NCBI GenBank assembly: GCA_023411215.1
Contig: JAEYOY010000001.1
Location: 1 to 64,000, forward strand
Source of the DNA: Bacillota bacterium
GTDB lineage: Bacteria; Bacillota; Clostridia; Lachnospirales; Lachnospiraceae
Length of the DNA stretch: 64,000 bases
Direction of reading: 5' to 3'
Numbering within the stretch: the first letter of the stretch is position 1; every line of letters begins with the position of its first letter. Positions 54,020-63,674 of this stretch are shown here, piece after piece. The position numbers and the translations under genes were made by a program. Below the pieces are notes generated by a model. The model was not told where the DNA came from, searched no databases, and saw nothing but the letters and a program-made list of their open reading frames with translations.

Positions 54020-54856
54020 ATGGCTTCTCACAACGTTATCAATACCGAGATGGTACAATTTGGATATCATATTAGTAACAATATAAATCCGACCCACCAG
54101 GTCCATTGTCACAATGTTTATGAAATCTATTACTTTATTGAGGGGGATGTAGATTATCTTGTGGAGGGCAAGCTATACCGGCCTGCACCCCATAGTCTAT
54201 TACTCCTGTCTCCCCATGTATTTCATGGGGTTAAGGTACGATCAGAGAACCCCTATCGGCGATTTGCCTTACATTTTAACCCTGATTTATTACAACCCGA
54301 GCGTCGGTCACTTCTTTTATCTGCATTCCCCACCAATGAAAAGCATTCCAGACGTGAAGTCTATTATGAGAACCTGACAGGAACACAATTAGCGAGCTTC
54401 TTCGAGGCTCTGACAAACCTGGCTGACCAGCCCGAACAGCTTAAACGCCAGCTCCTGCCAGCCTATATCGAAGCTATTCTTGCTCAGGTGACCCTCATAT
54501 GCCAGACCCATAGTCCGGTACAAGTGGAAGCCAGAACTTCTCAAACAATTACTGATATTATATTATACCTCAATGATCACTTAACTGAGTCGATTACCCT
54601 GGACCAGCTGTCAGAACACTTTAATATCAGTAAGCATTATATGAACCGTGCTTTCCGTAAAGCTGCCGGAACTACTGTATTTGATTACCTCATCTACAAA
54701 AGAGTTATCTTTGCTCAGCAATTGATGATTAACGGATGTACAGCAACTGAGGCAGCCCTGAAGTCAGGCTTTCGCGATTATTCTGTATTCTACCGCGCCT
54801 ACCGAAAACATCTGGGACATTCTCCTCTTGAGGATCGTTCTTTTACGCATTCGTAA
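54020..54856 (+). CDS. AraC-family transcriptional regulator
   Basis: 278 residues. The N-terminal cupin-like domain has the histidine block HQVHCHNVYEIYYFIEGDVDYLVEG; the C-terminal double helix-turn-helix runs from ITLDQLSEHFNISKHYMNRAFRKAAG to LKSGFRDYSVFYRAYRKHLGHSP. It is divergent from the epimerase-oxidoreductase cluster, 202 nt away, and should activate it in response to a sugar. AAAGGATCC precedes the ATG. Confidence 0.92.
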   Translation: MASHNVINTEMVQFGYHISNNINPTHQVHCHNVYEIYYFIEGDVDYLVEGKLYRPAPHSLLLLSPHVFHGVKVRSENPYRRFALHFNPDLLQPERRSLLLSAFPTNEKHSRREVYYENLTGTQLASFFEALTNLADQPEQLKRQLLPAYIEAILAQVTLICQTHSPVQVEARTSQTITDIILYLNDHLTESITLDQLSEHFNISKHYMNRAFRKAAGTTVFDYLIYKRVIFAQQLMINGCTATEAALKSGFRDYSVFYRAYRKHLGHSPLEDRSFTHS

Positions 54857-54966
54857 ATCGAACATATGTTTGACTTTTGTTAATGCCAGTGTTATAATAA
54901 AACCATAAATTCACTATTGTATATTCTGGACCTTTACCAAAAGGCTAGGTAGAAGGAGCACTGCTT

Positions 54967-56214
54967 ATGGTTAGCATTATTCATAATAATTCTTTGTCCC
55001 TCACTGATAAGCTCAATCAGATGCAGGAGGATGTGAAATACGATGTGGCAGACCCTCAGGTAAGCTATGGTTCGTCTTATTCAGAGGAAGAGAGTCTGCC
55101 AGACCCCTCCCTATTTTCCGATATTCATGCCAAACCCGCACCACCTACCGTTCCAAAGGTATTCCTCTCCAATCAATGCAGCTTTAATTGTGCTTACTGT
55201 GGCTGCAGAGCCAGCCGTGAGAATACAAGACGTTATTGTAACACTCCCAGGGAGTTGGCAGATATTGCATTGTCTCAGGCAAAGAATAACGGCCATGGAA
55301 TCTTTATCACCTCTGCTATCTATCGCAATGCCGATTATACACAGGAAATCATTATTGAGACTCTTCGTGTTCTTCGTAAGGAGTTGTTCTATGATGGATA
55401 TATCCATGCTAAAATCATGCCCGGTGTTGACCCTTTATTAATTGAGAAGACCGGGCGTTATGCCAACCGCCTCAGTGTAAATATCGAGGTCGCCCAGAAT
55501 GCCGGATATGAAAGGATTGCAAAACAGAAGAACAAAGAGAATATTCTTATTCCTATGCAGCAAATCAGCAATCTGGTCCGTGATTCCAGACAATATCGAA
55601 GTAAAAGTGGTCCTATGCTAGCCAAGTCCCAGACAACACAGCTGATGGCAGGCAGCAGCGAAGAGAATGACCGTACCATCCTTCGATTATCCAAAGCCCT
55701 TTATAATAAATATAACCTAAGTCGTGTGTATTACACCGCTTTTCACTATCTTGATCCCGCCAAAGGATATGATAACCTTCCTTTTACCCAGGTCCCGATA
55801 TGGCGGGTGAAACGCTTGTATCAGGCCGACCGTTTACTGCAGCTTTATGATTTTACGACTGACGACATCACACCGGAGCAAGCACCAGAGCTATGTGAAA
55901 GCATGGATCCGAAGATGAGCTGGGCTCTACGTAATATCCATCTATTCCCTATCGAAGTCAATAAAGCTGATTATGAACAGCTTCTTCGTATTCCCGGTAT
56001 CGGCCTGACCTATGCCCAGAAGATCATTCGTGCCCGTAGATACGGAACTGTGACTCATCAGACCCTTCGTAAGATCGGTGTAGCTCTAAAGAGAAGTACC
56101 TATTTCATAACCTGTAATGGTAAACAGGAAGGCGGTAATTTGTTGTCGAATCCGGAGCTTCTTACTCAGCTTTTCTCCGAGACGAATAAGAACGAAGAGC
56201 TTCTGCTTAGTTAG
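54967..56214 (+). CDS. Radical SAM protein linked to DNA modification/repair (with C-terminal HhH)
   Basis: 415 residues. The radical SAM motif is CSFNCAYCGC (CxxxCxxC) after KVFLSNQ, a variant found in the putative DNA modification/repair radical SAM family, and the C-terminal part has a helix-hairpin-helix (YEQLLRIPGIGLTYAQKIIRARR) that binds DNA without sequence preference. In most genomes it is followed by a partner with a uracil-DNA glycosylase-like domain; here the next gene is a 73-residue membrane protein. The reaction is unknown. AGAAGGAG precedes the ATG. Confidence 0.85.
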   Translation: MVSIIHNNSLSLTDKLNQMQEDVKYDVADPQVSYGSSYSEEESLPDPSLFSDIHAKPAPPTVPKVFLSNQCSFNCAYCGCRASRENTRRYCNTPRELADIALSQAKNNGHGIFITSAIYRNADYTQEIIIETLRVLRKELFYDGYIHAKIMPGVDPLLIEKTGRYANRLSVNIEVAQNAGYERIAKQKNKENILIPMQQISNLVRDSRQYRSKSGPMLAKSQTTQLMAGSSEENDRTILRLSKALYNKYNLSRVYYTAFHYLDPAKGYDNLPFTQVPIWRVKRLYQADRLLQLYDFTTDDITPEQAPELCESMDPKMSWALRNIHLFPIEVNKADYEQLLRIPGIGLTYAQKIIRARRYGTVTHQTLRKIGVALKRSTYFITCNGKQEGGNLLSNPELLTQLFSETNKNEELLLS

Positions 56215-56353
56215 TGTTCTTCCTCGTCTTATCAAGAGCTTGGCAGGCTGAACTGTAACTACTGTTCTGAGTTACATCATTACCGTTTCTTGCTTTTTCT
56301 TAAGGAACAAGCTATAATGAGATATCATAAACATTAATAGAAAGGATTCTAAT

Positions 56354-56575
56354 ATGTCGAAAGTAAAGCGCATCGCCGCTATCATTGGTCTTATATTCAT
56401 CGTCTCAATGTATCTGATCTCCTTCCTGTCAGCGTTATTTGCAACAGAATATTCCTATAGCCTTTTTGCGGCAAGTATTTTCTGTACTATCGTTATTCCT
56501 ATTATGATCTATGTATATATCACGGTTTATAAGTGGGTTCATAAGAAGGACGAGTCCGAGGAGATCGGTAAATGA
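56354..56575 (+). CDS. Small two-helix membrane protein
   Basis: 73 residues with two membrane segments (about 5-27 and 36-60) and a charged end (HKKDESEEIGK). AGAAAGGA precedes the ATG. Similar small proteins with this charged tail occur widely in Lachnospiraceae; no function is known. A weak hairpin (GATAGAAAG/CTTTCTATC, 56574-56604) overlaps its stop and may be the terminator. Confidence 0.7.
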   Translation: MSKVKRIAAIIGLIFIVSMYLISFLSALFATEYSYSLFAASIFCTIVIPIMIYVYITVYKWVHKKDESEEIGK

Positions 56576-56682
56576 TAGAAAGCACGCCTCGCGATCTTTC
56601 TATCTTTATGAAATTGTGCTTCCACCCAAATTCGCGATGCTTTGGATAGCATGTTAGGGAATGTTTTCTCATAACCACAAAA

Positions 56683-56720
56683 GGCTCCTGCATAGGATTT
56701 TCTTTATCCTAGCAGGAACC
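56683..56720 (-). terminator. Terminator after rarA
   Basis: On the minus strand TCCTGCTAGGAT pairs with ATCCTATGCAGGA and is followed by a short T run (GCCTTTTG). It lies about 90 nt past the rarA stop codon. Confidence 0.6.
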
Positions 56721-56807
56721 TCTTATTTACGCGAAGACGAAGTATCATTTGAGTTTACTTTTCTCTTCCTCTATTACTTCTCTTCTACTATAACTTCTCT
56801 TTCACAA

Positions 56808-58133
56808 TTACTTCTCTTTCCCTCTTATCTTCTTGAAATATTCTTGTATCTGCACCTCATAGCCATTATCCGAGGGTCTATAAAATACCCTGTCCTTAAT
56901 CTCATCAGGAAGGTATTGCTGCTCCACATAATGATTCTCGTAGCTATGAGCATACTTATATCCAAGTCCATGACCAAGCTTTGCCGCCCCTTTGTAGTGG
57001 GCATCCATCAAATAAGCCGGTATAGTAGCGGTCTTCTCATTCTGAACCACACCCATAGCATCATCAATCGCACAGATTGCTGAATTACTCTTCGGCGCGC
57101 AGGCAACATAGGCAGCAGCTTGTGCCAGGACAATCCTGGCCTCAGGCATTCCCAGTCGCTCAACGGCAAGGGCTGCGCTCGTTGCTACTACCAATGCATT
57201 TGGATCCGCATTAGAGACATCCTCCGCAGCACAGATCATGATTCTGCGGGCAATAAAGGCTACCTCTTCACCTGCATAAAGCATTCTTGCCAGATAATAA
57301 ATCGCCGCATCAGGGTCAGAGCCTCTCATACTCTTAATAAATGCGGATATGGTGTCATAATGGTTGTCTCCGTTTTTATCGTATCTAAGTACTCTTTTCT
57401 GAATACATTCCGATGCAACCGAAAGTGTGATATGAACCTTATCATCGGCAGAGCGCTCCGTAGTTAAAATACCAATCTCAATGGCATTAAGCGCTGCTCT
57501 CGCATCACCGTTCGCTACATCAGCAAGAAAATCCAAAGCCTCCTCATCGATATCCGCATGATAAGCGCCCATACCGCGCTCCACATCATATACGGCTCTG
57601 CGAAGCAAGGTCTTGATATCCTCCTTTTCCAGCGATTTAAGTTCAAATATAATTGACCTGGATAACAAAGCAGAATTCACTTCAAAGTACGGATTCTCGG
57701 TTGTAGCGCCGATTAACACTACAGTTCCATCTTCTACATAGGGAAGCAGATAATCCTGCTGCCCCTTGTTAAACCGATGTATCTCATCAATGAATAAAAT
57801 AGTCCTTTTCCCATAACGCCCCAGATTATCCTTGGCTTCTTCTACTACCGCTTCCATATCTTTCTTACCTGCAGAGGTTGCATTAATTTGTGTAAAGCTG
57901 GAGCTGGTCGTATTGGCAATGACCTTTGCCAAGGTGGTTTTGCCGGTACCCGGTGGCCCATAAAAGATAATCGAGCTGACTTTATCCGCTTTAATTGCCC
58001 GGTATAGCAGCTTGTCCTTCCCTATAATATGGCTCTGCCCTACAACCTCTTCCAGAGTAACCGGACGAAGTCTTGATGCAAGCGGAGCTTCCTTCTTCAT
58101 TGTGTTATCTCTCATATAATCAAATAAATCCAC
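56808..58133 (-). CDS. rarA: Replication-associated recombination ATPase RarA/MgsA
   Basis: 441 residues starting at GTG 58133, which gives the family start MDLFDYMRDN and has GAAGGGTGA upstream; in-frame codons further upstream have no support. AAA+ motifs: Walker A FYGPPGTGKTTLAKV, Walker B TILFIDEIHRFNKGQQD, sensor IGATTENPYFEVN. The C-terminal MgsA domain has GYKYAHSYENHYVEQQYLPDE. It acts at stalled replication forks in the cytoplasm. Confidence 0.95.
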   Translation of the reverse strand: MDLFDYMRDNTMKKEAPLASRLRPVTLEEVVGQSHIIGKDKLLYRAIKADKVSSIIFYGPPGTGKTTLAKVIANTTSSSFTQINATSAGKKDMEAVVEEAKDNLGRYGKRTILFIDEIHRFNKGQQDYLLPYVEDGTVVLIGATTENPYFEVNSALLSRSIIFELKSLEKEDIKTLLRRAVYDVERGMGAYHADIDEEALDFLADVANGDARAALNAIEIGILTTERSADDKVHITLSVASECIQKRVLRYDKNGDNHYDTISAFIKSMRGSDPDAAIYYLARMLYAGEEVAFIARRIMICAAEDVSNADPNALVVATSAALAVERLGMPEARIVLAQAAAYVACAPKSNSAICAIDDAMGVVQNEKTATIPAYLMDAHYKGAAKLGHGLGYKYAHSYENHYVEQQYLPDEIKDRVFYRPSDNGYEVQIQEYFKKIRGKEK

Positions 58134-58472
58134 AAAATCACCCTTCTCTCTACATGAATGCTTATATCCTTTGGTCACATCGCGATACCTATATTCGCCA
58201 GATTAAGCGAAGTGCAACGGATATGTAATAAAAATCAGTATTAAATTTCAGACTTGAAAAATACGATTGAATGTGCATAATAAAAAGATATAATACTAAT
58301 TATTAATGCTGGCAGATTACTGCAAATTTGCTCAGTAGCAAAATTCATGACAATAGAAAGACCGCAAAACATGCTTTTTATCGTTTGCGGATTGAAAAAT
58401 CTTTGATTTTTCGATCTATTAACAATAGATGAAATATAAATGTTGTTCTATTGTATTCAAAAGGAGCCGCTT
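58134..58472. other. Non-coding region between rarA and DUF4250 gene
   Basis: 339 nt, AT-rich, between divergent genes. It holds copy 2 of the dispersed stem-loop repeat at 58387-58420 and the sequence TCGCGAT near 58190, also seen near 38137 and 56630. TATAAT-like boxes are frequent and no single promoter stands out. Confidence 0.4.
58387..58420. repeat. 34-nt dispersed stem-loop repeat, copy 2
   Basis: Matches the copy at 38165-38198 at 30 of 34 positions, with paired changes on both sides of the hairpin (ATGAT.A to TTGAT.T), in the same orientation and likewise a short distance before a gene on the plus strand. Confidence 0.6.
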
Positions 58473-58658
58473 ATGAGAATACCAAAAGACCCCCATATAC
58501 TACTAAGCTTTATCAACACCAAATTGAGAGACGAATATCACAGCCTAGAGGATTTATGTATAAGCTTGAATATAAATCAACTCGTGCTGGAAGATGAATT
58601 ATCTGGTATTGATTATACCTATAATAAAGAATTAAACCAATTTACAGCGGCATTATAG
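58473..58658 (+). CDS. DUF4250 protein
   Basis: 61 residues from the ATG at 58473 (AAAAGGAGCCGCTT upstream). MRIPKDPHILLSFINTKLRDEY and the tail YTYNKELNQF match the small DUF4250 family, common in Clostridia and of unknown role. The stop codon overlaps the end of the convergent VanZ gene by 6 nt. Confidence 0.85.
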   Translation: MRIPKDPHILLSFINTKLRDEYHSLEDLCISLNINQLVLEDELSGIDYTYNKELNQFTAAL

Positions 58659-59138
58659 TTCCATTTGCTTATTCCAGTGCTTTTTAATTATAAGGATCAG
58701 GGACAGAAAGATGAATGCTCCCACAACTGCACCACAGCTATCTAAAAGCACATCACTTATCTGCCCACTTCTGCCAGCTACAAAGGTCTGATGAAATTCA
58801 TCTGTTGCCGCATAAACAGAAGTGATAAGAATAGATAAGCCTGCTGCGATACGGTAACCTCTCCCTCGAAATACAAAGTGAAAGACCCAAGCTGCAGCTA
58901 AAAATGCGTATTCTATAAAATGTGCTGTCTTTCGAACAAAATGATCAAGTTCCAAAAGCACCTGTTGCCTTGTTAGCTCCTCATAAGACAGATCGGTAAT
59001 GTTTTCATAAGTATTCAGAAGCGTCTGCGATATCATTAGACTGCTTTCGCCTGAGGTAGTCGCTGGCTTCGAAGAAAAACAGAAGATACTTGCCATAATA
59101 ATAACAGCAGGCAGCCACGAGATATATTTTAATTTCAT
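58653..59138 (-). CDS. VanZ-like membrane protein
   Basis: 161 residues from the ATG at 59138 (TTGGAGGATCTA upstream). Four membrane segments; the pattern FCFSSKPA near the N-terminus, VRKTAHFIEYAFLAAAW in the middle and ATDEFHQTFVAGRSGQISDVLLDSCGAVVG are the VanZ family blocks. VanZ of Enterococcus gives low-level teicoplanin resistance; chromosomal relatives like this one have no proven role. It is convergent with DUF4250. Confidence 0.9.
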   Translation of the reverse strand: MKLKYISWLPAVIIMASIFCFSSKPATTSGESSLMISQTLLNTYENITDLSYEELTRQQVLLELDHFVRKTAHFIEYAFLAAAWVFHFVFRGRGYRIAAGLSILITSVYAATDEFHQTFVAGRSGQISDVLLDSCGAVVGAFIFLSLILIIKKHWNKQMEL

Positions 59139-59276
59139 TAGATCCTCCAAGTTAAAATAATATAAGGAAAATCGGATGAGGATTTTTATTCCTCTAATCC
59201 GAAGCCTACGGTATCATGATACCATATTTATCATAATAATAGCAATATTGCATTCATTAGAAAGGAAACCGTTCGA

Positions 59277-59939
59277 ATGAAAGAAGCTTTCAAGACCATA
59301 TATACAGGAGGCATTGGTGAATTTGTGATGAAAAAGTCCAGATTCATAGCTACGATATGTCCCGTCGAAACCGAAGAAGCTGCGCTTGGATTTATTGAGG
59401 ACATGAAGAAAAAGTACTGGGATGCCACGCATAATTGTTCCGCTTATATCATCGGTACGGACCTACCCCTGATGCGCTGTTCGGACGATGGGGAGCCTAG
59501 CAAAACTGCAGGCAGACCTATGTTGGATGTCCTCTTGGCCCATGAACTTGCCAACCTAGTTGTTGTAGTCACCAGATATTTTGGCGGTACCCTTCTTGGA
59601 ACCGGTGGTCTGGTGAAGGCTTATCAATCAGCTACCTTAGAAGGACTTAATCAGTGCAAGATAATAACCAAAGAGATTGGAATGCGTACCGAACTGACAA
59701 CGGATTATAATCTGGTGGGAAAGCTTCAATATTATTTTAACCAGGAGCAGCTCACACTACTTTCCTCCGAATATACTGATCTGGTACGCTTTGAGCTACT
59801 TGTCCCACCCAGCAGATATGATGCCTTTACAAAAAAAATTGCTGAACTTACAAACGGTTCAGCAATTCCAGATGAGTTAGGTAAGGTATACTTCACTATC
59901 ATAGACAATGAAGTACGCCTCTTCGATTCCTGCTTATAA
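59277..59939 (+). CDS. YigZ/IMPACT-family protein
   Basis: 220 residues. The N-terminal UPF0029 domain has KKSRFIATICPVETEEAA and HNCSAYIIG, then DDGEPSKTAGRPML and VVVTRYFGGTLLGTGGLVKAY; the C-terminal DUF1949 (EF-G domain V-like) follows. The family is linked to translation control, but its bacterial role is not settled. AGAAAGGAAACC precedes the ATG. Its end overlaps the convergent DUF6514 gene by 6 nt. Confidence 0.92.
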   Translation: MKEAFKTIYTGGIGEFVMKKSRFIATICPVETEEAALGFIEDMKKKYWDATHNCSAYIIGTDLPLMRCSDDGEPSKTAGRPMLDVLLAHELANLVVVVTRYFGGTLLGTGGLVKAYQSATLEGLNQCKIITKEIGMRTELTTDYNLVGKLQYYFNQEQLTLLSSEYTDLVRFELLVPPSRYDAFTKKIAELTNGSAIPDELGKVYFTIIDNEVRLFDSCL

Positions 59940-60224
59940 TCCCTTTGTTACAAGCTCGTCCACTACTTCGGCCATAGAAATCGGTGTTACTTCGAATTGA
60001 AACAGTTTCTTTAGAATCTTTTCTACACTATCTCGTGAAGTAGATATTCCTCTCACTTCGTCGGTTTCTACCGTGTCCCCAAGATACTTAGAAATCTTGA
60101 TCCCATAAAATGGGGTCATTTTGTCCTCTGCTGATATACTTTCCGTTAGACAATAATCCAGTTGCATGCTTCTCGTATCTTCTAGCGTTACACGGTTGCT
60201 GAAAAGTAGGTGTACCTGTTTCAT
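59934..60224 (-). CDS. DUF6514-like small protein
   Basis: 96 residues from the ATG at 60224, with GGGGGTAAT upstream; in-frame codons before it are unlikely. The pattern YGIKISKYLGDTVETDEVRGISTSRDSVEKILKKL resembles DUF6514, a family of small Clostridia proteins of unknown role. Soluble, no signal peptide. Confidence 0.65.
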   Translation of the reverse strand: MKQVHLLFSNRVTLEDTRSMQLDYCLTESISAEDKMTPFYGIKISKYLGDTVETDEVRGISTSRDSVEKILKKLFQFEVTPISMAEVVDELVTKGL

Positions 60225-60661
60225 TTTTACATTACCCCCCACATTCATAATAATTGAAAATTGCTGACATTTTTCATTATACACAGTAAATAACCATTGT
60301 CAAAGTCATATTCGGCGCATCATTTTATCGTGTTCCTTATATTTCGACACATATCCACGTTTTGTGTACACAAATACGAATAAGGAGCTTCTCCTCTGCG
60401 TTTTCATGTATTATTTTAGCAAACGCCCTTAAAATTAGTACTTAAGCACTCCTTGCATACATATTTATCCATTTTTTGTTATTTTTTGGATTTTACCAGA
60501 AATTAAGTCTTTATTTCAAGGGACATATTTGGTATAATGTAATTTAATGAATAGAGTGGCAAGCTTTGCTCATTGCATGATTTTAGACAGACAGTAAAAC
60601 GTATCTAGCCTGGCTTATGTAAAACTATCGTTTCACATGATAAGGCAGAATGGAGTTAAAT
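60225..60661 (+). promoter_or_regulatory. Promoter region of the penicillin-binding protein
   Basis: 437 nt between divergent genes. An extended -10 TTGGTATAATG is at 60529-60539 (TATAAT 60533-60538), giving a leader of about 115 nt; the -35 box is poor. I see no riboswitch or long hairpin in the leader. Confidence 0.5.
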
Positions 60662-63364
60662 ATGGATTACAGTAAACGAGGGATTGAGAATAAACAACAT
60701 TATATAAAATCAACCTCAAGAAGGCTGATATCAAAAACAAGAATCACATTGTTCCGATTGTGTATCGTAGCCTTCCTGGCTCTTGCGATAATTGGCTGCT
60801 TTGCAGGCTTCGGTTATATTAAGGGTGTTGTTGACAGTGCTCCTGATATTTCACAGATTAACGTTGTTCCTACTGGCTTTACCACAACGGTCTATGATAG
60901 GGAAGGTAATGTCATCGAGAATCTAATAGGAGCACAGGCTAATCGTGTATATGTTTCATTGGCAGATCTTCCGGAGCATGTAAAGTACGCATTTATCAGT
61001 GTAGAGGATGAACGCTTCTATGAACATAACGGTATCGATGTACGTGGTATTCTCAGGGCGGGTGTCATAGGACTTACCAGCGGTCATTTTTCGGAGGGTG
61101 GCAGTACAATCACCCAGCAGCTTATTAAAAATCAAGTATTCGACGGTGGGCGTGAGACTACCTTCATTGAAAAGCTGGAGCGTAAAATTCAGGAGCAGTT
61201 TTTAGCCATTCAGTTAGAGAACCAATTGGATAAGGAAATGATTCTGGAATACTATCTGAATACCATTAATCTCGGATCAGGAACCTACGGAATACAGACT
61301 GCTTCCAAACGTTATTTTAATAAGGATGCGAAGGACTTAACTTTGTCGGAAGCCGCCGTTATCGCTGCTATCGCTCAGACTCCGGTTTATCGAAACCCGA
61401 TTACTTATCCGGAACAAAACGAAATCCGCCGTAACGAGATTTTAGATGAAATGCTGGATCAGGGTCATTGTAGTCAGGAGGAATATAACAAGGCAATGGC
61501 CGATGATATATATTCCCGAATTCAATCCGTCAATGAGGAACAGGATTCCTCCTCTTATTACAGCTATTTCGTAGACGAATTGATTGAACAGGTTATGGAA
61601 GACCTTCAATCCGAGCTTGGTTATACTCAAGCACAAGCCTCTACACTCCTTTACAGTGGTGGCTTAAGTATCTATACCACACAGGATTCGACGATACAGG
61701 AAATTTGTGACGAGGTATTTGCAGATGAAGAGAACTTCCCCGAGATAGGTACCTCCTTCTATGAACTTACTTATGCATTGTCCATCCAGAAGAATGATGC
61801 TGAGAAAACTACGATTCATTATCATGGTAATGATTTACTTGAATATTATAAGGATTATGCTGATCCGGAAGATTTGTATGTAAATAAAGACGGAAGTAAA
61901 TTCTCTCTATTATTTACCGATAAAAAGGATATGCAAGCTAAAATAGATGCATTCAGAGAAGCGAAGCTTGAAGAAGGTGATACCATTCTTGGCGAGAAGG
62001 TTGATATGACACTTCAGCCTCAGATCTCCTTCGTGGTTATGGATCAACATTCCGGCGAGGTTGTGGCAATAGAAGGCGGACGTGGTGAAAAGACCGGTAA
62101 TCGTACCTTGAACAGGGCTACGAATACGGTAAGACAGCCCGGCTCTACCTTTAAAGTATTATCTACCTACCTTCCTGCACTTGATACCGCAGGTTTAACT
62201 CTGGCAGATGTTCAGGATGATGCCGGCCCTTACTATTATCCCGGATCAAAGAAGGAAGTAAACAATTGGACCTCCACGAAGAAATACGAGGGTCTTAGTA
62301 CCATACGTAAAGGTATCTATGACTCCATGAATATTGTTACGGTGAAGAATTTTGTAAAGGTAACGCCAGAGGTTGGTTATGATTACCTTCTAAAATTAGG
62401 CTTTACCTCTCTCGTCGATTCTCGCAAGGAGAATGATGGCCGCGTTGTATCCGACATCAATTATCCAATGGCACTCGGTGGTTTGACAGATGGTGTCAGC
62501 AATTTGGAATTAACGGCAGCTTATGCTGCTATTGCGAATAGCGGTGTTTATACTGAACCTATTTTCTATACAAAGATTTTAGATCACGACGGAAAGGTAT
62601 TATTAACAAAAACGCCTTACCGCGATCAGGTAATGAAGGAATCTACCTCATTCCTGTTGACCAGTGCTATGGAGGATGTTGTGAAGATTGGTACCGGTAA
62701 GAACTTAAGACTCACCGCCATCGATATGCCGATTGCAGGAAAAACAGGTTCTACCTCCGATTACAATGATTTATGGTTTTCAGGCTTTTCACCCTATTAT
62801 ACCGCAACGGTATGGTCCGGCTTTGATAATAACCGCAGTCAAACCGAGAAAACCTATCAGCGCAAGATCTGGAAAAAAATAATGGAGCAGATTCATATAC
62901 AAAAGAATCTTGAGACAAAATCCTTCAAGGTTCCGGAATCGGTTGTAACCGCAAAAATATGCACCAAATCAGGCAAACTGGCTGTGGAAGGTGTTTGTGA
63001 CCACTATCTCGGCGGTAATACTACCAGGGTTGAATATTTTGCTAAGGGAACCCAACCTACCGAGAAATGTGATATTCATGTTAAGGCAACGGTATGTACC
63101 GAATCTCATTCTTTGGCAACGGAATATTGCCCGACAGTGGAAGAATCGGTATTTCTCAACAAGACAGAGACCTCAGTGACAGGAGATACTCCGTATATTT
63201 ATCCAAGTGACTCCTGCAGTATACACGAGAATGGTGCTCCGATTATTAACGAACCGACGATCCCGGAGGATATCTTTGAGGATGATGAGCAGTATGAGGA
63301 TGAATTTGAGAATATTCCCTCTGATGGTTTCGAGGAATTTCCTGATCAGTCATTATTACAATAG
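60662..63364 (+). CDS. Class A penicillin-binding protein (PBP1a-like)
   Basis: 900 residues from ATG 60662, which has TGGAGTTAAAT directly before it; ATG 60650 is the alternative. One membrane anchor (about 35-60). The GT51 transglycosylase domain has EDERFYEHNGIDVRGILRA with the catalytic Glu and GGSTITQQLIKN; the transpeptidase has SxxK in PGSTFKVL, SxN in YDSMNIV and KTG in AGKTGST. The C-terminus has a cysteine-containing tail (about 755-860) and an acidic end (EDIFEDDEQYEDEFE). It polymerises and cross-links peptidoglycan outside the membrane. Confidence 0.95.
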   Translation: MDYSKRGIENKQHYIKSTSRRLISKTRITLFRLCIVAFLALAIIGCFAGFGYIKGVVDSAPDISQINVVPTGFTTTVYDREGNVIENLIGAQANRVYVSLADLPEHVKYAFISVEDERFYEHNGIDVRGILRAGVIGLTSGHFSEGGSTITQQLIKNQVFDGGRETTFIEKLERKIQEQFLAIQLENQLDKEMILEYYLNTINLGSGTYGIQTASKRYFNKDAKDLTLSEAAVIAAIAQTPVYRNPITYPEQNEIRRNEILDEMLDQGHCSQEEYNKAMADDIYSRIQSVNEEQDSSSYYSYFVDELIEQVMEDLQSELGYTQAQASTLLYSGGLSIYTTQDSTIQEICDEVFADEENFPEIGTSFYELTYALSIQKNDAEKTTIHYHGNDLLEYYKDYADPEDLYVNKDGSKFSLLFTDKKDMQAKIDAFREAKLEEGDTILGEKVDMTLQPQISFVVMDQHSGEVVAIEGGRGEKTGNRTLNRATNTVRQPGSTFKVLSTYLPALDTAGLTLADVQDDAGPYYYPGSKKEVNNWTSTKKYEGLSTIRKGIYDSMNIVTVKNFVKVTPEVGYDYLLKLGFTSLVDSRKENDGRVVSDINYPMALGGLTDGVSNLELTAAYAAIANSGVYTEPIFYTKILDHDGKVLLTKTPYRDQVMKESTSFLLTSAMEDVVKIGTGKNLRLTAIDMPIAGKTGSTSDYNDLWFSGFSPYYTATVWSGFDNNRSQTEKTYQRKIWKKIMEQIHIQKNLETKSFKVPESVVTAKICTKSGKLAVEGVCDHYLGGNTTRVEYFAKGTQPTEKCDIHVKATVCTESHSLATEYCPTVEESVFLNKTETSVTGDTPYIYPSDSCSIHENGAPIINEPTIPEDIFEDDEQYEDEFENIPSDGFEEFPDQSLLQ

Positions 63365-63479
63365 TCCCTGTTTCCATCATGCATGGTTTGATAAGGCAAT
63401 TCTCTTGTCATGAATCAATGTAGAAAGTATTCTATGTGAAATCTTTATAGAAACGTGCGCCCGCCGGGCCACTATATAT

Positions 63480-63611
63480 AGGGGCTGTTGCATAACATAA
63501 GCAAATGCTGAAGGAAAGGACAACATACATCCCATACTGGATAATCTCAATAGTATGGGATGCATGTTGTTCTTTCCTTCATTTATACCATACGTTTTGC
63601 AACAGCCCCTT
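63480..63611. repeat. Inverted-repeat element, possible MITE or terminator
   Basis: About 130 nt bounded by GGGGCTGTTGCA and TGCAACAGCCCC; nested inside are GGAAAGGA/TCTTTCC, ACAACAT/ATGTTGT and CATCCCATAC/GTATGGGATG, so nearly the whole element folds on itself. It lies between convergent PBP and spoVAE genes. TTTTGAAACAGCCCCTT at 22850 resembles its right end. Size and terminal repeats fit a small non-autonomous transposon; it also can terminate transcription from both sides. Confidence 0.6.
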
Positions 63612-63674
63612 TGGTTTTTCATTGATTACATCAATATACAAAGAAGCGTATTAACATAACAACCCGACTTCTCT

